NCBI GenBank assembly: GCA_023229425.1
Contig: JALNZG010000013.1
Span: 1-64,000 of the forward strand
Direction of reading: 5' to 3'
DNA: 64,000 bases
Source: Ignavibacteriaceae bacterium
GTDB lineage: Bacteria; Bacteroidota; Ignavibacteria; Ignavibacteriales; Ignavibacteriaceae
Under the pieces are notes generated by a model. It did no database searches and was not told the origin of the DNA. It saw only the letters and a program-made list of their open reading frames with translations. Below are positions 36,018 through 44,272 of this stretch, piece by piece (positions within the stretch are counted from its first letter, which is position 1; each line of letters opens with the position of its first letter). Both the position numbers and the translations under genes were made by a program.

Positions 36018-36491
36018 ATGAATGTGAAAGATTTGAAAGAGTACAAATACAACGGCGCGCGATCACTGGTTTTGTTGCACGAGAAATATTTAACTTCTCT
36101 TTTACAAACCTGGAGGGAAGCTAAGAGATTAAATATCAAACTGCCCAAAACCGATGATGAAGATTATGAATCGTTGGAAACTCTTCTAAGGCATATTTTA
36201 AGAGCTGCCGGAAGATACATGATCTGGATGTGCGACAAACTAAATCTTCCCGATCCGGAAATTGAACCGGCGCCGGAACCGGATAATATTGAAGAGGAAG
36301 CTGAAAAGTATCTGGAGCATCTTCTTATTAAATGGAGAACTCCCTTAGCTGAAGTTGAAGAGGATAAATTTAACTCACCGACTTATACTTCACGTTGGGG
36401 AGTAGAATACTGTATCGACGCCATGCTTGAACATGCCGTTATGCATCCTATCCGGCATGAGTATCAATTAAGAAATTTAATGAAGTTATAA
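36018..36491 (+). CDS. DinB-like four-helix protein
   Basis: 157 residues, mainly helical, resembling the DinB/YfiT-like superfamily, in which three histidines bind a metal. Candidate ligands are His25 in LLHEKY and the histidines of MLEHAVMHPIRHEYQLRNL at the C-terminus, a typical closing motif. The start at 36018 is preferred over the in-frame ATG at 36006 because GGAG at 36008-36011 then serves as the ribosome-binding site. The function of this branch is uncertain; it may be a metal-dependent thiol transferase. Confidence 0.7.
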   Translation: MNVKDLKEYKYNGARSLVLLHEKYLTSLLQTWREAKRLNIKLPKTDDEDYESLETLLRHILRAAGRYMIWMCDKLNLPDPEIEPAPEPDNIEEEAEKYLEHLLIKWRTPLAEVEEDKFNSPTYTSRWGVEYCIDAMLEHAVMHPIRHEYQLRNLMKL

Positions 36492-36509
36492 ATGCAATTA
36501 ACTTTACCG

Positions 36510-36534
36510 TCATTTCGAGCGAAGTCGAGAAATG
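36510..36534. repeat. Short palindromic repeat (TCATTTCGAG type)
   Basis: TCATTTCGAG ... TCGAGAAATGA forms a hairpin, followed by a partial second unit GAAGTCGAGAAATT. This resembles a widespread intergenic repeat of Bacteroidota-group genomes. It lies between the DinB-like and GreA-like genes. Confidence 0.5.
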
Positions 36535-36600
36535 AGAAGTCGAGAAATTTGGCAACCTATAATATTTCGGTTTTTAGTTATCAAAAACATATAGATTTTA

Positions 36601-37062
36601 ATGAACAACGAACTTAAAATAAAACAACAGCTTTATGCCGAATGCGTAAACTATGTTGAATCAAAGATAGAGTTAATTACTACTGCCGTTAACGAATTGC
36701 AGCAAGCTTCAAAGCTCGAAACCAAAAGCAGTATGGGTGATAAATACGAAACCGGCAGAGCCTCTATTCAGCTTGAAATGGAAAAATATTCTCAACAGTT
36801 AAACGAATTTACAAACCTGAAGAAAACCCTTTTTCAAATAAAAGCTGATAAGCAATATGACTCAGTGCAACCGGGCTGTTTAGTTTGTACAAACAACGGC
36901 AATTATTTTATCGCTATTACCGCCGGAGAATTTGAGATTGAAGGAGTAAAGTATTTAACCATCTCACTCGCTTCCCCGCTTGGAAAAGAATTACACAAAA
37001 GAAAAACCGGAGATACTTTTTCTTTTAGGAATAAAGAGTTTATAATTGAGTTGGTAATTTAA
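36601..37062 (+). CDS. GreA/GreB C-terminal-domain-like protein
   Basis: 153 residues. An N-terminal coiled-coil at about 10-80 includes SSMGDKYETGRASIQLEMEK. A C-terminal FKBP-like domain resembles GreA/GreB (ASPLGKELHKRKTGDTFSF, then FIIELVI). Short proteins of this kind in Bacteroidota are often labelled 3-oxoacyl-ACP synthase in databases, which the sequence does not support. A role at RNA polymerase is plausible, but the acidic tip of true GreA is not evident. Confidence 0.65.
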   Translation: MNNELKIKQQLYAECVNYVESKIELITTAVNELQQASKLETKSSMGDKYETGRASIQLEMEKYSQQLNEFTNLKKTLFQIKADKQYDSVQPGCLVCTNNGNYFIAITAGEFEIEGVKYLTISLASPLGKELHKRKTGDTFSFRNKEFIIELVI

Positions 37063-37308
37063 TCTGAATTGGTTCTCCGTGACTCTGTGGCAAATTTCTT
37101 TTCACCACGGAGCCACAGAGAAAATAAAAGTTTATAAATTTTATCATTTGGCAATTTCCCAAAACATCTCTATGTTTTACTTACAAATAAACAAGAAATC
37201 AGGTGGCTTTATTTCTGAGTTAGTTTTATATAGAAAATTCTTGCCAGATGGGGCGGTAACAATTCCCCTTTTATATTCTGTAATAAATTGAATTGAAAAT
37301 GATAAATT
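37063..37308. other. Repeat-rich gap before the restriction-modification gene
   Basis: It contains an inverted repeat in which CTCCGTG and CTCTGTGGC (37075-37092) pair with CACGGAG and GCCACAGAG (37106-37121). This is a common intergenic hairpin type. The R1 repeat follows. A 70-codon open frame across it has no family resemblance and is not called. Confidence 0.5.
37147..37243 (+). repeat. Intergenic repeat copy R1
   Basis: About 97 bases aligning with 40429-40525 with one net one-base length difference and roughly one mismatch in ten. Shared blocks include CATCTCTATGTTTT, TACAAATAAACAAGAA and GGTGGCTTTATTTCTGAG. A weaker match continues for about 35 more bases (TTCCCTTTTATAT). It ends 65 bases before the restriction-modification start codon. 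Confidence 0.8.
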
Positions 37309-40300
37309 ATGACTAAGAAATACTTATCAAATCTCTTTAAGACCTATCAAAAAGGCGATGCGAGAGAAGAATCTTATTACAAACATCTTGCAGATTTTAT
37401 TACGGAATTTTCTGAATCCCAAAGGAAAAAGAAAATTGATGTAACTATTCTTCCTAAAAAGACAGAAGCCGGAAATCCCGATTTTAGAATTTGGGATGGT
37501 AAGCAAAAAATCATCGGGTATATCGAAGCTAAAGATTTGGGCGTTGACCTTGACCGAATTGAAGATACCGAACAACTCAAAAGGTATTTATCAACTTTCC
37601 CGAATGTTATTTTAACAAACTACACAGAGTTCCGTTTATTCAGAAACGGCGAACGGATTGAAAAAATATCAATTACTCGTCCTTTTGTTATAAAGAAACT
37701 TTCTACTGTTCCGCCACTTGAAAACGAAGATAAATTATTTGAACTGTTTGAAAAATTCTTAGACTTCTCTCTCCCCAAAACTTACACAGCAAAAACTCTT
37801 GCAGTGGAATTAGCGAAAAGAACAAAGTTTTTGAAGGATGAAATTGTTAGCGAAGAATTAAAAAGCGGTACAAAATCAATCCAAGGATTTTATGAAGCGT
37901 TTAAGGAGTTTTTAATTGCAGGGATAAGTGAAGAAGAATTTGCCGACCTTTATTCGCAAACGATTACTTACGGCTTGTTTGCAGCACGTCTCCGCGCCGA
38001 AAAAGATTTTAATAGAAAACTTGCTTACTCATTTATTCCTAAATCTATCGGAATATTAAGAGACATTTTCAAATTCATTTCGTTAGATGAGCTGCCGCCG
38101 CAGATGGAAATAATTATTGACGATATTGCCGATGTACTTTCGGCCGCCGATGCAAAAAAGATTCTCGATCACTATTATCACGAAGGAAAAGGAAGCGACC
38201 CGGTATTACATTTTTACGAAACATTCCTTTCGGTTTACGATCCTGCAACACGAGAAAAACGGGGAGTTTATTATACGCCGGAACCGGTTGTTTCTTTTAT
38301 TGTCCGTTCGCTTCATCAGATACTTAAAGATAAATTTAATATTAGTGATGGACTTGCAGCAAAAGATGTAACGCTTCTCGATCCCGCAGGCGGAACGCTC
38401 AGCTTTTTAGCTAAAGCAATTGAAATAGCAGTTGAAGAATTTGAAAACAAATATGGAAAAGGTGCGGTCAAAACATTTCTTAAAGATCAGGTTCTACAAA
38501 ATTATTATTCATTTGAATTGATGATGGCTCCATATGCAATCGGGCACATGAAAATGTCTTTCCTGTTGGAAGAACTCGGTTACCGGATGGAAGATGATGA
38601 GCGTGTAAAATATTATTTGACAAACACACTTGATATGAAAGAACTTGATGAAACTAAATTTCCGGGAATGTCGTCTCTTTCTACCGAAAGTCATGAAGCG
38701 GGGAAAGTAAAAAAGCAAGTTCCTATTCTTGTAGTTCTTGGTAATCCACCTTATTCGGGAATATCTTCAAATAAAGGCGAATGGATTTCAGAACAAATTG
38801 AATCGTATAAATATGTTGATGGCAAACATTTTGGGGAAAGAAAACATTGGTTGCAAGATGATTATGTGAAATTTATTCGCTTTTCTCAGTGGAAGATTGA
38901 TCAAGCCGGTGAAGGCGTTTTAGGTTTTATCACTAACCATAGTTATCTCGATAATCCTACTTTCCGTGGAATGCGCCAATCTCTAATGAATAGTTTTGAT
39001 GAAATTTATATTCTCGATCTTCATGGCAATAGTTTGAAAAAAGAAAAAGCATTCGATGGAAGCAAAGATGAAAATGTTTTCGATATTCAACAAGGTGTTG
39101 CGATTGCATTCTTTATTAAACACATGAAAATTAAAATCAAATCGGTTTTTCACCATGAACTTTTAGGACTGCGAGATGCTAAATATGACTGGCTTAACAA
39201 GCACAATATTAAAAACGTAAAATGGAATAAACTTGAACCAAATAGTCCATACTATTTCCTTGTCCAAAGAGATGAAAAGTATAGCAGTGATTATTATAAT
39301 TATTTTTCAATTCAAGACATATTTCCTATTAACGTTACCGGCATTGTTACCGCAAGAGACAGTTTCGTAATTGATATTGAAAAAGATGTATTGAAAAGAC
39401 GGATTGAAGAATTTAGAAGTTTATTAATCCATGATGCCTCTATTAAAGAGAGATACAAGTTGAAAGACTCAAGGGGATGGAAATTTCAAGCAGCAAGAAA
39501 AGAATTGGCAAAAGATGAAAATTGGAGTCTGTATTTCTCTAAAATATTATATCGTCCTTTTGACGTACGAAATATATATTATACAGAAAAAATGGTCGAC
39601 TGGGGACGCCAAGAAGTTATGCGCCATATGTTAGAAGAAAATATTTCCTTATGTTTTATGCGGCAAGTTTCAACTTCAGAATCATATTCTCAAGTTTTAG
39701 TAAGCCAACAGATGGTAGACAATCGAACATTCTTTAGTAGCAAAGGTATTATTCAACAAGCCCCTTTATATCTCTATTCAGAAAGAAAAGAGAAAAGAAA
39801 GAATCCTCTAATTCAAATAATGATGTTTGAGCCTGAAGTAAAATATCAAACCCGGCAGCCTAACATAAAACCGGAGTTATTTGCAGAACTAAAAAATTAT
39901 TTTAAGAAAGAACCAACGCCGGAAGAAATATTTTATTACATATACGCGGTTCTTTACAGCAATACTTACCGGGTAAAATATGCACAGTTTTTAAAAATTG
40001 ATTTTCCACGTGTTCCTTTCACGAAGGATTACAAAGTTTTTATTCAACTTGGGAAACTTGGCAAAAAACTTGCAGATCTACATCTACTGAAAGCAAAAGA
40101 ATTGGAGAACGTAATTTCCAAGTTTCCGGTTGCAGGCAGTTATAAAGTTATAAGACCAAAATATGAAGATGAAAAAGTTTGGATAAACAAAGAACAGTTT
40201 TTTAATAATGTAAAAGAAGAGGTATGGAAATATCAAGTCGGTGGTTATCAAGTTTGTGAAAAATGGTTAAAAGATCGCCAAGGTAGAACTTTAACCGTAG

Positions 40301-40404
40301 AAGAAATACAAACCTATTGTAAAATAGTAACTGCTCTTTCAAAAACAATTGAATTACAAAGTGAGATAGATAAATATTTTGAAAATGTTGAGAAAACGGT
40401 ATAA
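37309..40404 (+). CDS. Single-chain restriction-modification enzyme (type IIG/ISP-like, N6-adenine methyltransferase)
   Basis: 1031 residues. An N-terminal PD-(D/E)xK nuclease core has Pro57-Asp58 and Glu73-Ala74-Lys75 (GNPDFRIW, GYIEAKD). A helical linker runs to about 330. A gamma-class N6-adenine methyltransferase follows, with GVYYTPEPVVSFIVR, motif I LLDPAGGTLSFL near 357-368, and catalytic LGNPPYSG near 476-483. The C-terminal half resembles the type ISP specificity region (WGRQEVMRHM, LYRPFDVRNIYY). The SF2 helicase module of LlaGI-type enzymes is absent and the length is about two thirds of theirs, so cutting near the recognition site (type IIG behaviour) is more likely than translocation. 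No separate methylase or specificity gene is nearby. The target site is unknown. Confidence 0.87.
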   Translation: MTKKYLSNLFKTYQKGDAREESYYKHLADFITEFSESQRKKKIDVTILPKKTEAGNPDFRIWDGKQKIIGYIEAKDLGVDLDRIEDTEQLKRYLSTFPNVILTNYTEFRLFRNGERIEKISITRPFVIKKLSTVPPLENEDKLFELFEKFLDFSLPKTYTAKTLAVELAKRTKFLKDEIVSEELKSGTKSIQGFYEAFKEFLIAGISEEEFADLYSQTITYGLFAARLRAEKDFNRKLAYSFIPKSIGILRDIFKFISLDELPPQMEIIIDDIADVLSAADAKKILDHYYHEGKGSDPVLHFYETFLSVYDPATREKRGVYYTPEPVVSFIVRSLHQILKDKFNISDGLAAKDVTLLDPAGGTLSFLAKAIEIAVEEFENKYGKGAVKTFLKDQVLQNYYSFELMMAPYAIGHMKMSFLLEELGYRMEDDERVKYYLTNTLDMKELDETKFPGMSSLSTESHEAGKVKKQVPILVVLGNPPYSGISSNKGEWISEQIESYKYVDGKHFGERKHWLQDDYVKFIRFSQWKIDQAGEGVLGFITNHSYLDNPTFRGMRQSLMNSFDEIYILDLHGNSLKKEKAFDGSKDENVFDIQQGVAIAFFIKHMKIKIKSVFHHELLGLRDAKYDWLNKHNIKNVKWNKLEPNSPYYFLVQRDEKYSSDYYNYFSIQDIFPINVTGIVTARDSFVIDIEKDVLKRRIEEFRSLLIHDASIKERYKLKDSRGWKFQAARKELAKDENWSLYFSKILYRPFDVRNIYYTEKMVDWGRQEVMRHMLEENISLCFMRQVSTSESYSQVLVSQQMVDNRTFFSSKGIIQQAPLYLYSERKEKRKNPLIQIMMFEPEVKYQTRQPNIKPELFAELKNYFKKEPTPEEIFYYIYAVLYSNTYRVKYAQFLKIDFPRVPFTKDYKVFIQLGKLGKKLADLHLLKAKELENVISKFPVAGSYKVIRPKYEDEKVWINKEQFFNNVKEEVWKYQVGGYQVCEKWLKDRQGRTLTVEEIQTYCKIVTALSKTIELQSEIDKYFENVEKTV

Positions 40405-40428
40405 TAATTCGATTCTTATTCTCTACCG

Positions 40429-40525
40429 TTTGCTAATTTCCCAACACATCTCTATGTTTTGACTACAAATAAACAAGAAGTTGGTGGCTTTATTTCTGAG
40501 TTAGTTTTAAATAGAAATATTTTTT
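40429..40525 (+). repeat. Intergenic repeat copy R2
   Basis: Near-copy of 37147-37243 in the same orientation, placed after the restriction-modification gene and 83 bases before the start of the membrane-protein gene. The two copies thus flank the restriction-modification gene as direct repeats, and each also precedes a gene. Confidence 0.8.
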
Positions 40526-40608
40526 CAAAATGGGATTTTAGCCACTTCCCTTTTATATACTACAAACGATAAACCAATTTATTATTGTATTTGTAAAGAG
40601 TTGGGTAT

Positions 40609-42414
40609 ATGATTAAGATAAAAAATAAAGTTCTCCTTTTTAGACTTATGCTACAGCAAATAGTACGAAAATTCTTTTTTTTACTGAAACAAAACATTTT
40701 TGCAATTTTTGTAATCCTTGTTGCTGTATCAATTTTATTATTTCCTATTAAGCTTTCCGAATATTTTAAGTTTATCGACAAAAAATATATTTCTGATATC
40801 CTTGTTGTTATCATTGGTTCATTGTCATCAATTTTAGGAATAGTTGTTGCGATTCAACTGGTTGCATTCGAGATACAAAGAAAAACATTCGTTTCACTTG
40901 CTTTCAAGGAGTTTTTTAATTCGAACTATAGTCGCGATTTATTTAATAGCTATTTAATTACAATTGGTGTTACTTCTTTATCTCTTATTAGTTTGAAAGA
41001 AAATCCAACTAATCAAAATTATTTAATAATCTATTTTTCGATTATTTTATTTTTCTATTGTTTATTGATTCTTTATCCATCAACAAAAAGAATCATTCGC
41101 TCATCACATATTAAAGATAAAATTGTGGATGTAATAAGCCGGATTGATCAAAGAACAATAGAAGAGTTATCTTATTTCCGACCACGTGTTAAAACCAAAA
41201 ATCATATAGAAATAATAGAACATAATCCTATATTCATTCTAAATGATGTCTGCATTCGTTCAATAATTGAGGAAGATAGATTCATACCTAGATTTATAAT
41301 AATTAAGGTGAACCAGAAACTTTTACTAATGTTGGAACAAAGTGATAAAGGACAAAATGCTAGAAAATTAATAAACGCTTTTTTTAGTATCTATAAAAAT
41401 ACTTTTGAAAAAGCCTTATTAACACAACAAAATGGTACAATTATGATGATCTTAAGAGCAATAGAAGAATTAAATAATTATTGCACTATAAATAAATTTA
41501 AGTATTATTCGTTTTATGAGATGGATAACGAAATTGAAAATATGGCTATAAAGTTAGTTGTACTAAAAGATCCTGAAATGATAAGTTATATGATATGGCA
41601 ACTCTACAGAATGTTCTTTGATAATCTAAAAAATAATTTAGCTCCAGAGGAAGATATACGTTTTTTTAACATGGATAAAATTCATGAACAAAAAAAGGAT
41701 GATATAGATAACGCAAATCAGTGGCATTACATTGGAACTCGGTATTTTAGGATTTATGATGAGTTGATAAAACATGCTTTTGAATTAGAGAATACTGAAA
41801 TATTAATGGAAATAATGCAAAATATTATGCAATTAGCATCAGATATTACCAATTCAAAAATAGGGGACAAAATAATCGCAAACATAGTTGGAGAATGTTT
41901 TTATTTTGTTAGCAAAAATGTTATTAAATGTTCCGAGAATAAATACCTACAGAAAACTTCATTTCTAATTCCATTCAATAGTGGTCTCCTTGAAGAAATA
42001 GTTAATGTTAGAAAAGAATATTCTAAACAAGCACTTAGACGAGTTGGTCATACTTTCATCGAAATTGCAAAGCAAGAGGATCTACCATTATTCCAATTAA
42101 ATGAATTAGGTTCCACTGGCAGAATCTGCATTGGTAATATTGATCAATCTGAATTTTATAAAGAATCAATTATTTATTTAATCAATTTATTTGTAAAGTT
42201 ATATGAAGTTGTATTGAGTCACCAACAAATTAACAAGAATAATTTACTTTTAGAAATTTATGAGCAAGCAAAATCTATAAGACGATTTTTTAAGAGTGAC
42301 GAGAATAAACATCAAGATTTTTTAAAGACTATCGAGAATAAAATCGAGTCAATAAAGATATCTGACGTTACACAACTTGAAGAGAAAAAAGAATATAATT
42401 GGACTGAGATCTAA
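40609..42414 (+). CDS. DUF2254-like membrane protein with a long cytosolic domain
   Basis: 601 residues, very rich in Ile, Asn and Lys and more AT-biased than the genes to its right. Four membrane helices lie at about 28-48, 60-86, 112-130 and 136-157. The second, SLSSILGIVVAIQLVAFEIQ, resembles the conserved helix of DUF2254 proteins. The remaining 440 residues are predicted helical and cytosolic with no enzymatic motif. It follows the restriction-modification gene by 204 bases, across the R2 repeat. A stress or defence-related role is only suggested by position and base composition. Confidence 0.6.
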   Translation: MIKIKNKVLLFRLMLQQIVRKFFFLLKQNIFAIFVILVAVSILLFPIKLSEYFKFIDKKYISDILVVIIGSLSSILGIVVAIQLVAFEIQRKTFVSLAFKEFFNSNYSRDLFNSYLITIGVTSLSLISLKENPTNQNYLIIYFSIILFFYCLLILYPSTKRIIRSSHIKDKIVDVISRIDQRTIEELSYFRPRVKTKNHIEIIEHNPIFILNDVCIRSIIEEDRFIPRFIIIKVNQKLLLMLEQSDKGQNARKLINAFFSIYKNTFEKALLTQQNGTIMMILRAIEELNNYCTINKFKYYSFYEMDNEIENMAIKLVVLKDPEMISYMIWQLYRMFFDNLKNNLAPEEDIRFFNMDKIHEQKKDDIDNANQWHYIGTRYFRIYDELIKHAFELENTEILMEIMQNIMQLASDITNSKIGDKIIANIVGECFYFVSKNVIKCSENKYLQKTSFLIPFNSGLLEEIVNVRKEYSKQALRRVGHTFIEIAKQEDLPLFQLNELGSTGRICIGNIDQSEFYKESIIYLINLFVKLYEVVLSHQQINKNNLLLEIYEQAKSIRRFFKSDENKHQDFLKTIENKIESIKISDVTQLEEKKEYNWTEI

Positions 42415-42854
42415 ATCCTTAATAAACTTTTCCACTCAGTCATACTTAAGTTTTGGTATTATTTGAGTTTTTAGAGTTTAACTACTATTACATTATCGTT
42501 CATATAAATAACTCACTTCCTTAAAACCCGGCCATAAACCACACTCCCTATCCTCTGTTCTTTGGAATTTACACAATCGTTTTTTTAAGTTCGTGTAAAT
42601 CCGTGCAATTCGTGTCCGGTATATTCTTTCTACACCGCCAAAGGCTGGGCAGGCTTTTTACTTTCAACTTTCTACTTTTTACTCACTAATTCATTTGCTA
42701 TTTCCCTCTCCTCTCCGTAATTTTTTATAAACAATAAAATTATAATTCAACATTGGTTTGGCGACAAATCCACAATATATTCAAGAGCTGTTCTTCCTAA
42801 TTCGTACTTGTCCGCCTCTGGCGGAATTCGTAATTCCTAATTATTCAGAGCAAA
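42415..42854. other. 440-base intergenic region with short repeats
   Basis: It contains GTTCGTGTAAATCCGTGCAA at about 42589-42608, TTCGTGTCCGG at about 42609-42620, an imperfect GCC/GGC-rich patch near 42640-42655, and the hairpin TCCGCCTCTGGCGGA at 42810-42824 inside a larger AATTCGTA-flanked inverted arrangement. These look like the small palindromic repeats of this lineage. No gene or RNA structure is supported. Confidence 0.45.
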
Positions 42855-44270
42855 ATGGAAACACAAAAAAAGACAAGTTTAGTTCGCGGACTCTCACTAA
42901 CCGCCGCTGTTATGTTAGTTGCGGGTTCAATGATAGGCTCCGGCATATTTAGAAAACCAGCTACAATGGCGGGTCAACTTCACTCACCGGAATTGTTAAT
43001 TCTCGTTTGGGTAGTTGCCGGGTTAATTACTTTTATCGGTGCATTAGTTAATGCAGAGATCGCCGGAATGATTGACGCCACCGGCGGACAGTTCATGTAC
43101 TTCAAAGAGATGTACGGAGATTTTACCGCTTATCTTTACGGCTGGTCAATCTTAGCGGTAATTCAAACCGGAAGCCAGGCGGCAATCGCTTATGTGTTTG
43201 CCGAATATCTTGGATATTTTTTCAAATTTCCTGAAGCATCAAAATATTTTCAGGATATTTCCTTGCACATGCCATTTGTCGGGGCGATTCATCCGTTTGC
43301 AGATTTCGGAACAAAAGCCGTTGCAATTCTTTGCATCCTGTTTTTAACCGGAGTTAATTATGTCGGTGTTGTTTTCGGCGGACTTGTACAAACTATAGTT
43401 ACTTTTATAAAAATCGCTTCAATTCTTTTACTCTCATTCGTACTTTTAACTTTTGGAAACGGTTCTTCTGCAAATTTCTTTTATAATTTTCATCTTCCCG
43501 CAGAAACAAGCGCAAATTTAATTGCAATGATCGGACTTGCCTTAGCCGGAGCCTTTTGGGCATACGATGGATGGAACAATGTTACTTTTGTTTCCGGAGA
43601 AATAAAAGATCCGCAACGTAATGTTCCCAAAGCTTTGTTGTACGGAACGTTGATGGTAATGGCAGTTTACATTTTGATAAATGTGGCGTACCTTTATGTA
43701 TTGCCGATAGAAGAGATGAAAAATTATCCTTTGGTCGCTTCTGCCGCTGCTGAAAAAATATTCGGCGGTATGGGAGCTTCAATTATTGCCATTGCTGTAG
43801 TTGTTTCTACTTTTGGCGCGCTCAATGGTTCTATTCTTTCTACAGCGCGTGTACAGTTTGCAATGGCGCGAACAAAATTATTTTTTGTTTCACTTGGAAA
43901 GATCCATCCTAAGTTTGCTACTCCGCACGTTTCACTTGTTGTTCAAGGAGTTTGGTCGGCAGTATTGGTTTTATCCGGTTCGTTCGATACCATTACCGAT
44001 TATGTTATTTTTGCCGCCTGGTTATTTTATATGCTCGGTGCATTCGGTGTTTTCGTTCTCCGTAAAAAAATGCCGAATGCTAAAAGACCTTATAAAGTTT
44101 GGGGTTATCCATATACACCGGCAATTTTTATCGTCTTTTCGTTTTTGTTTTTAATTAATTCGGTCGTATCCGATACACAAAATGCGGCAATGGGACTCAT
44201 CCTCATTTTACTCGGACTTCCCGTTTACGTTTATAATAAATATTTTCATCACTGGTTTCATAAAAAGTAA
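42855..44270 (+). CDS. APC-family amino-acid permease
   Basis: 471 residues with 12 predicted membrane helices. Helix 1 carries the unwound substrate loop MIGSGIFRKPATMAG, and the helix-3 region has AEIAGMIDATGGQFMYFKEMYGDFTAYLYGW, as in LAT-like exchangers (SteT-type). Helix 6 has AFWAYDGWNNVTFVSGEIKDPQRN. It could import or exchange neutral amino acids. The polA start follows two bases after its stop, so the two may be co-transcribed. Confidence 0.88.
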   Translation: METQKKTSLVRGLSLTAAVMLVAGSMIGSGIFRKPATMAGQLHSPELLILVWVVAGLITFIGALVNAEIAGMIDATGGQFMYFKEMYGDFTAYLYGWSILAVIQTGSQAAIAYVFAEYLGYFFKFPEASKYFQDISLHMPFVGAIHPFADFGTKAVAILCILFLTGVNYVGVVFGGLVQTIVTFIKIASILLLSFVLLTFGNGSSANFFYNFHLPAETSANLIAMIGLALAGAFWAYDGWNNVTFVSGEIKDPQRNVPKALLYGTLMVMAVYILINVAYLYVLPIEEMKNYPLVASAAAEKIFGGMGASIIAIAVVVSTFGALNGSILSTARVQFAMARTKLFFVSLGKIHPKFATPHVSLVVQGVWSAVLVLSGSFDTITDYVIFAAWLFYMLGAFGVFVLRKKMPNAKRPYKVWGYPYTPAIFIVFSFLFLINSVVSDTQNAAMGLILILLGLPVYVYNKYFHHWFHKK

Positions 44271-44272
44271 GT

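Noticed and set aside
36601..37062. Calling the 153-residue protein a 3-oxoacyl-ACP synthase
   Set aside because: It lacks a thiolase fold or Cys-His-His motif; the C-terminus resembles GreA/GreB.
37079..37291. A 70-codon plus-strand open frame before the restriction-modification gene
   Set aside because: It runs across the inverted repeat and the R1 repeat, has no family resemblance, and the R2 copy does not keep the frame open.
37147..40525. Flanking repeats as phage or integrative-element attachment sites
   Set aside because: There is no integrase, recombination directionality factor or tRNA at either repeat; the copies are diverged and much longer than usual att cores.
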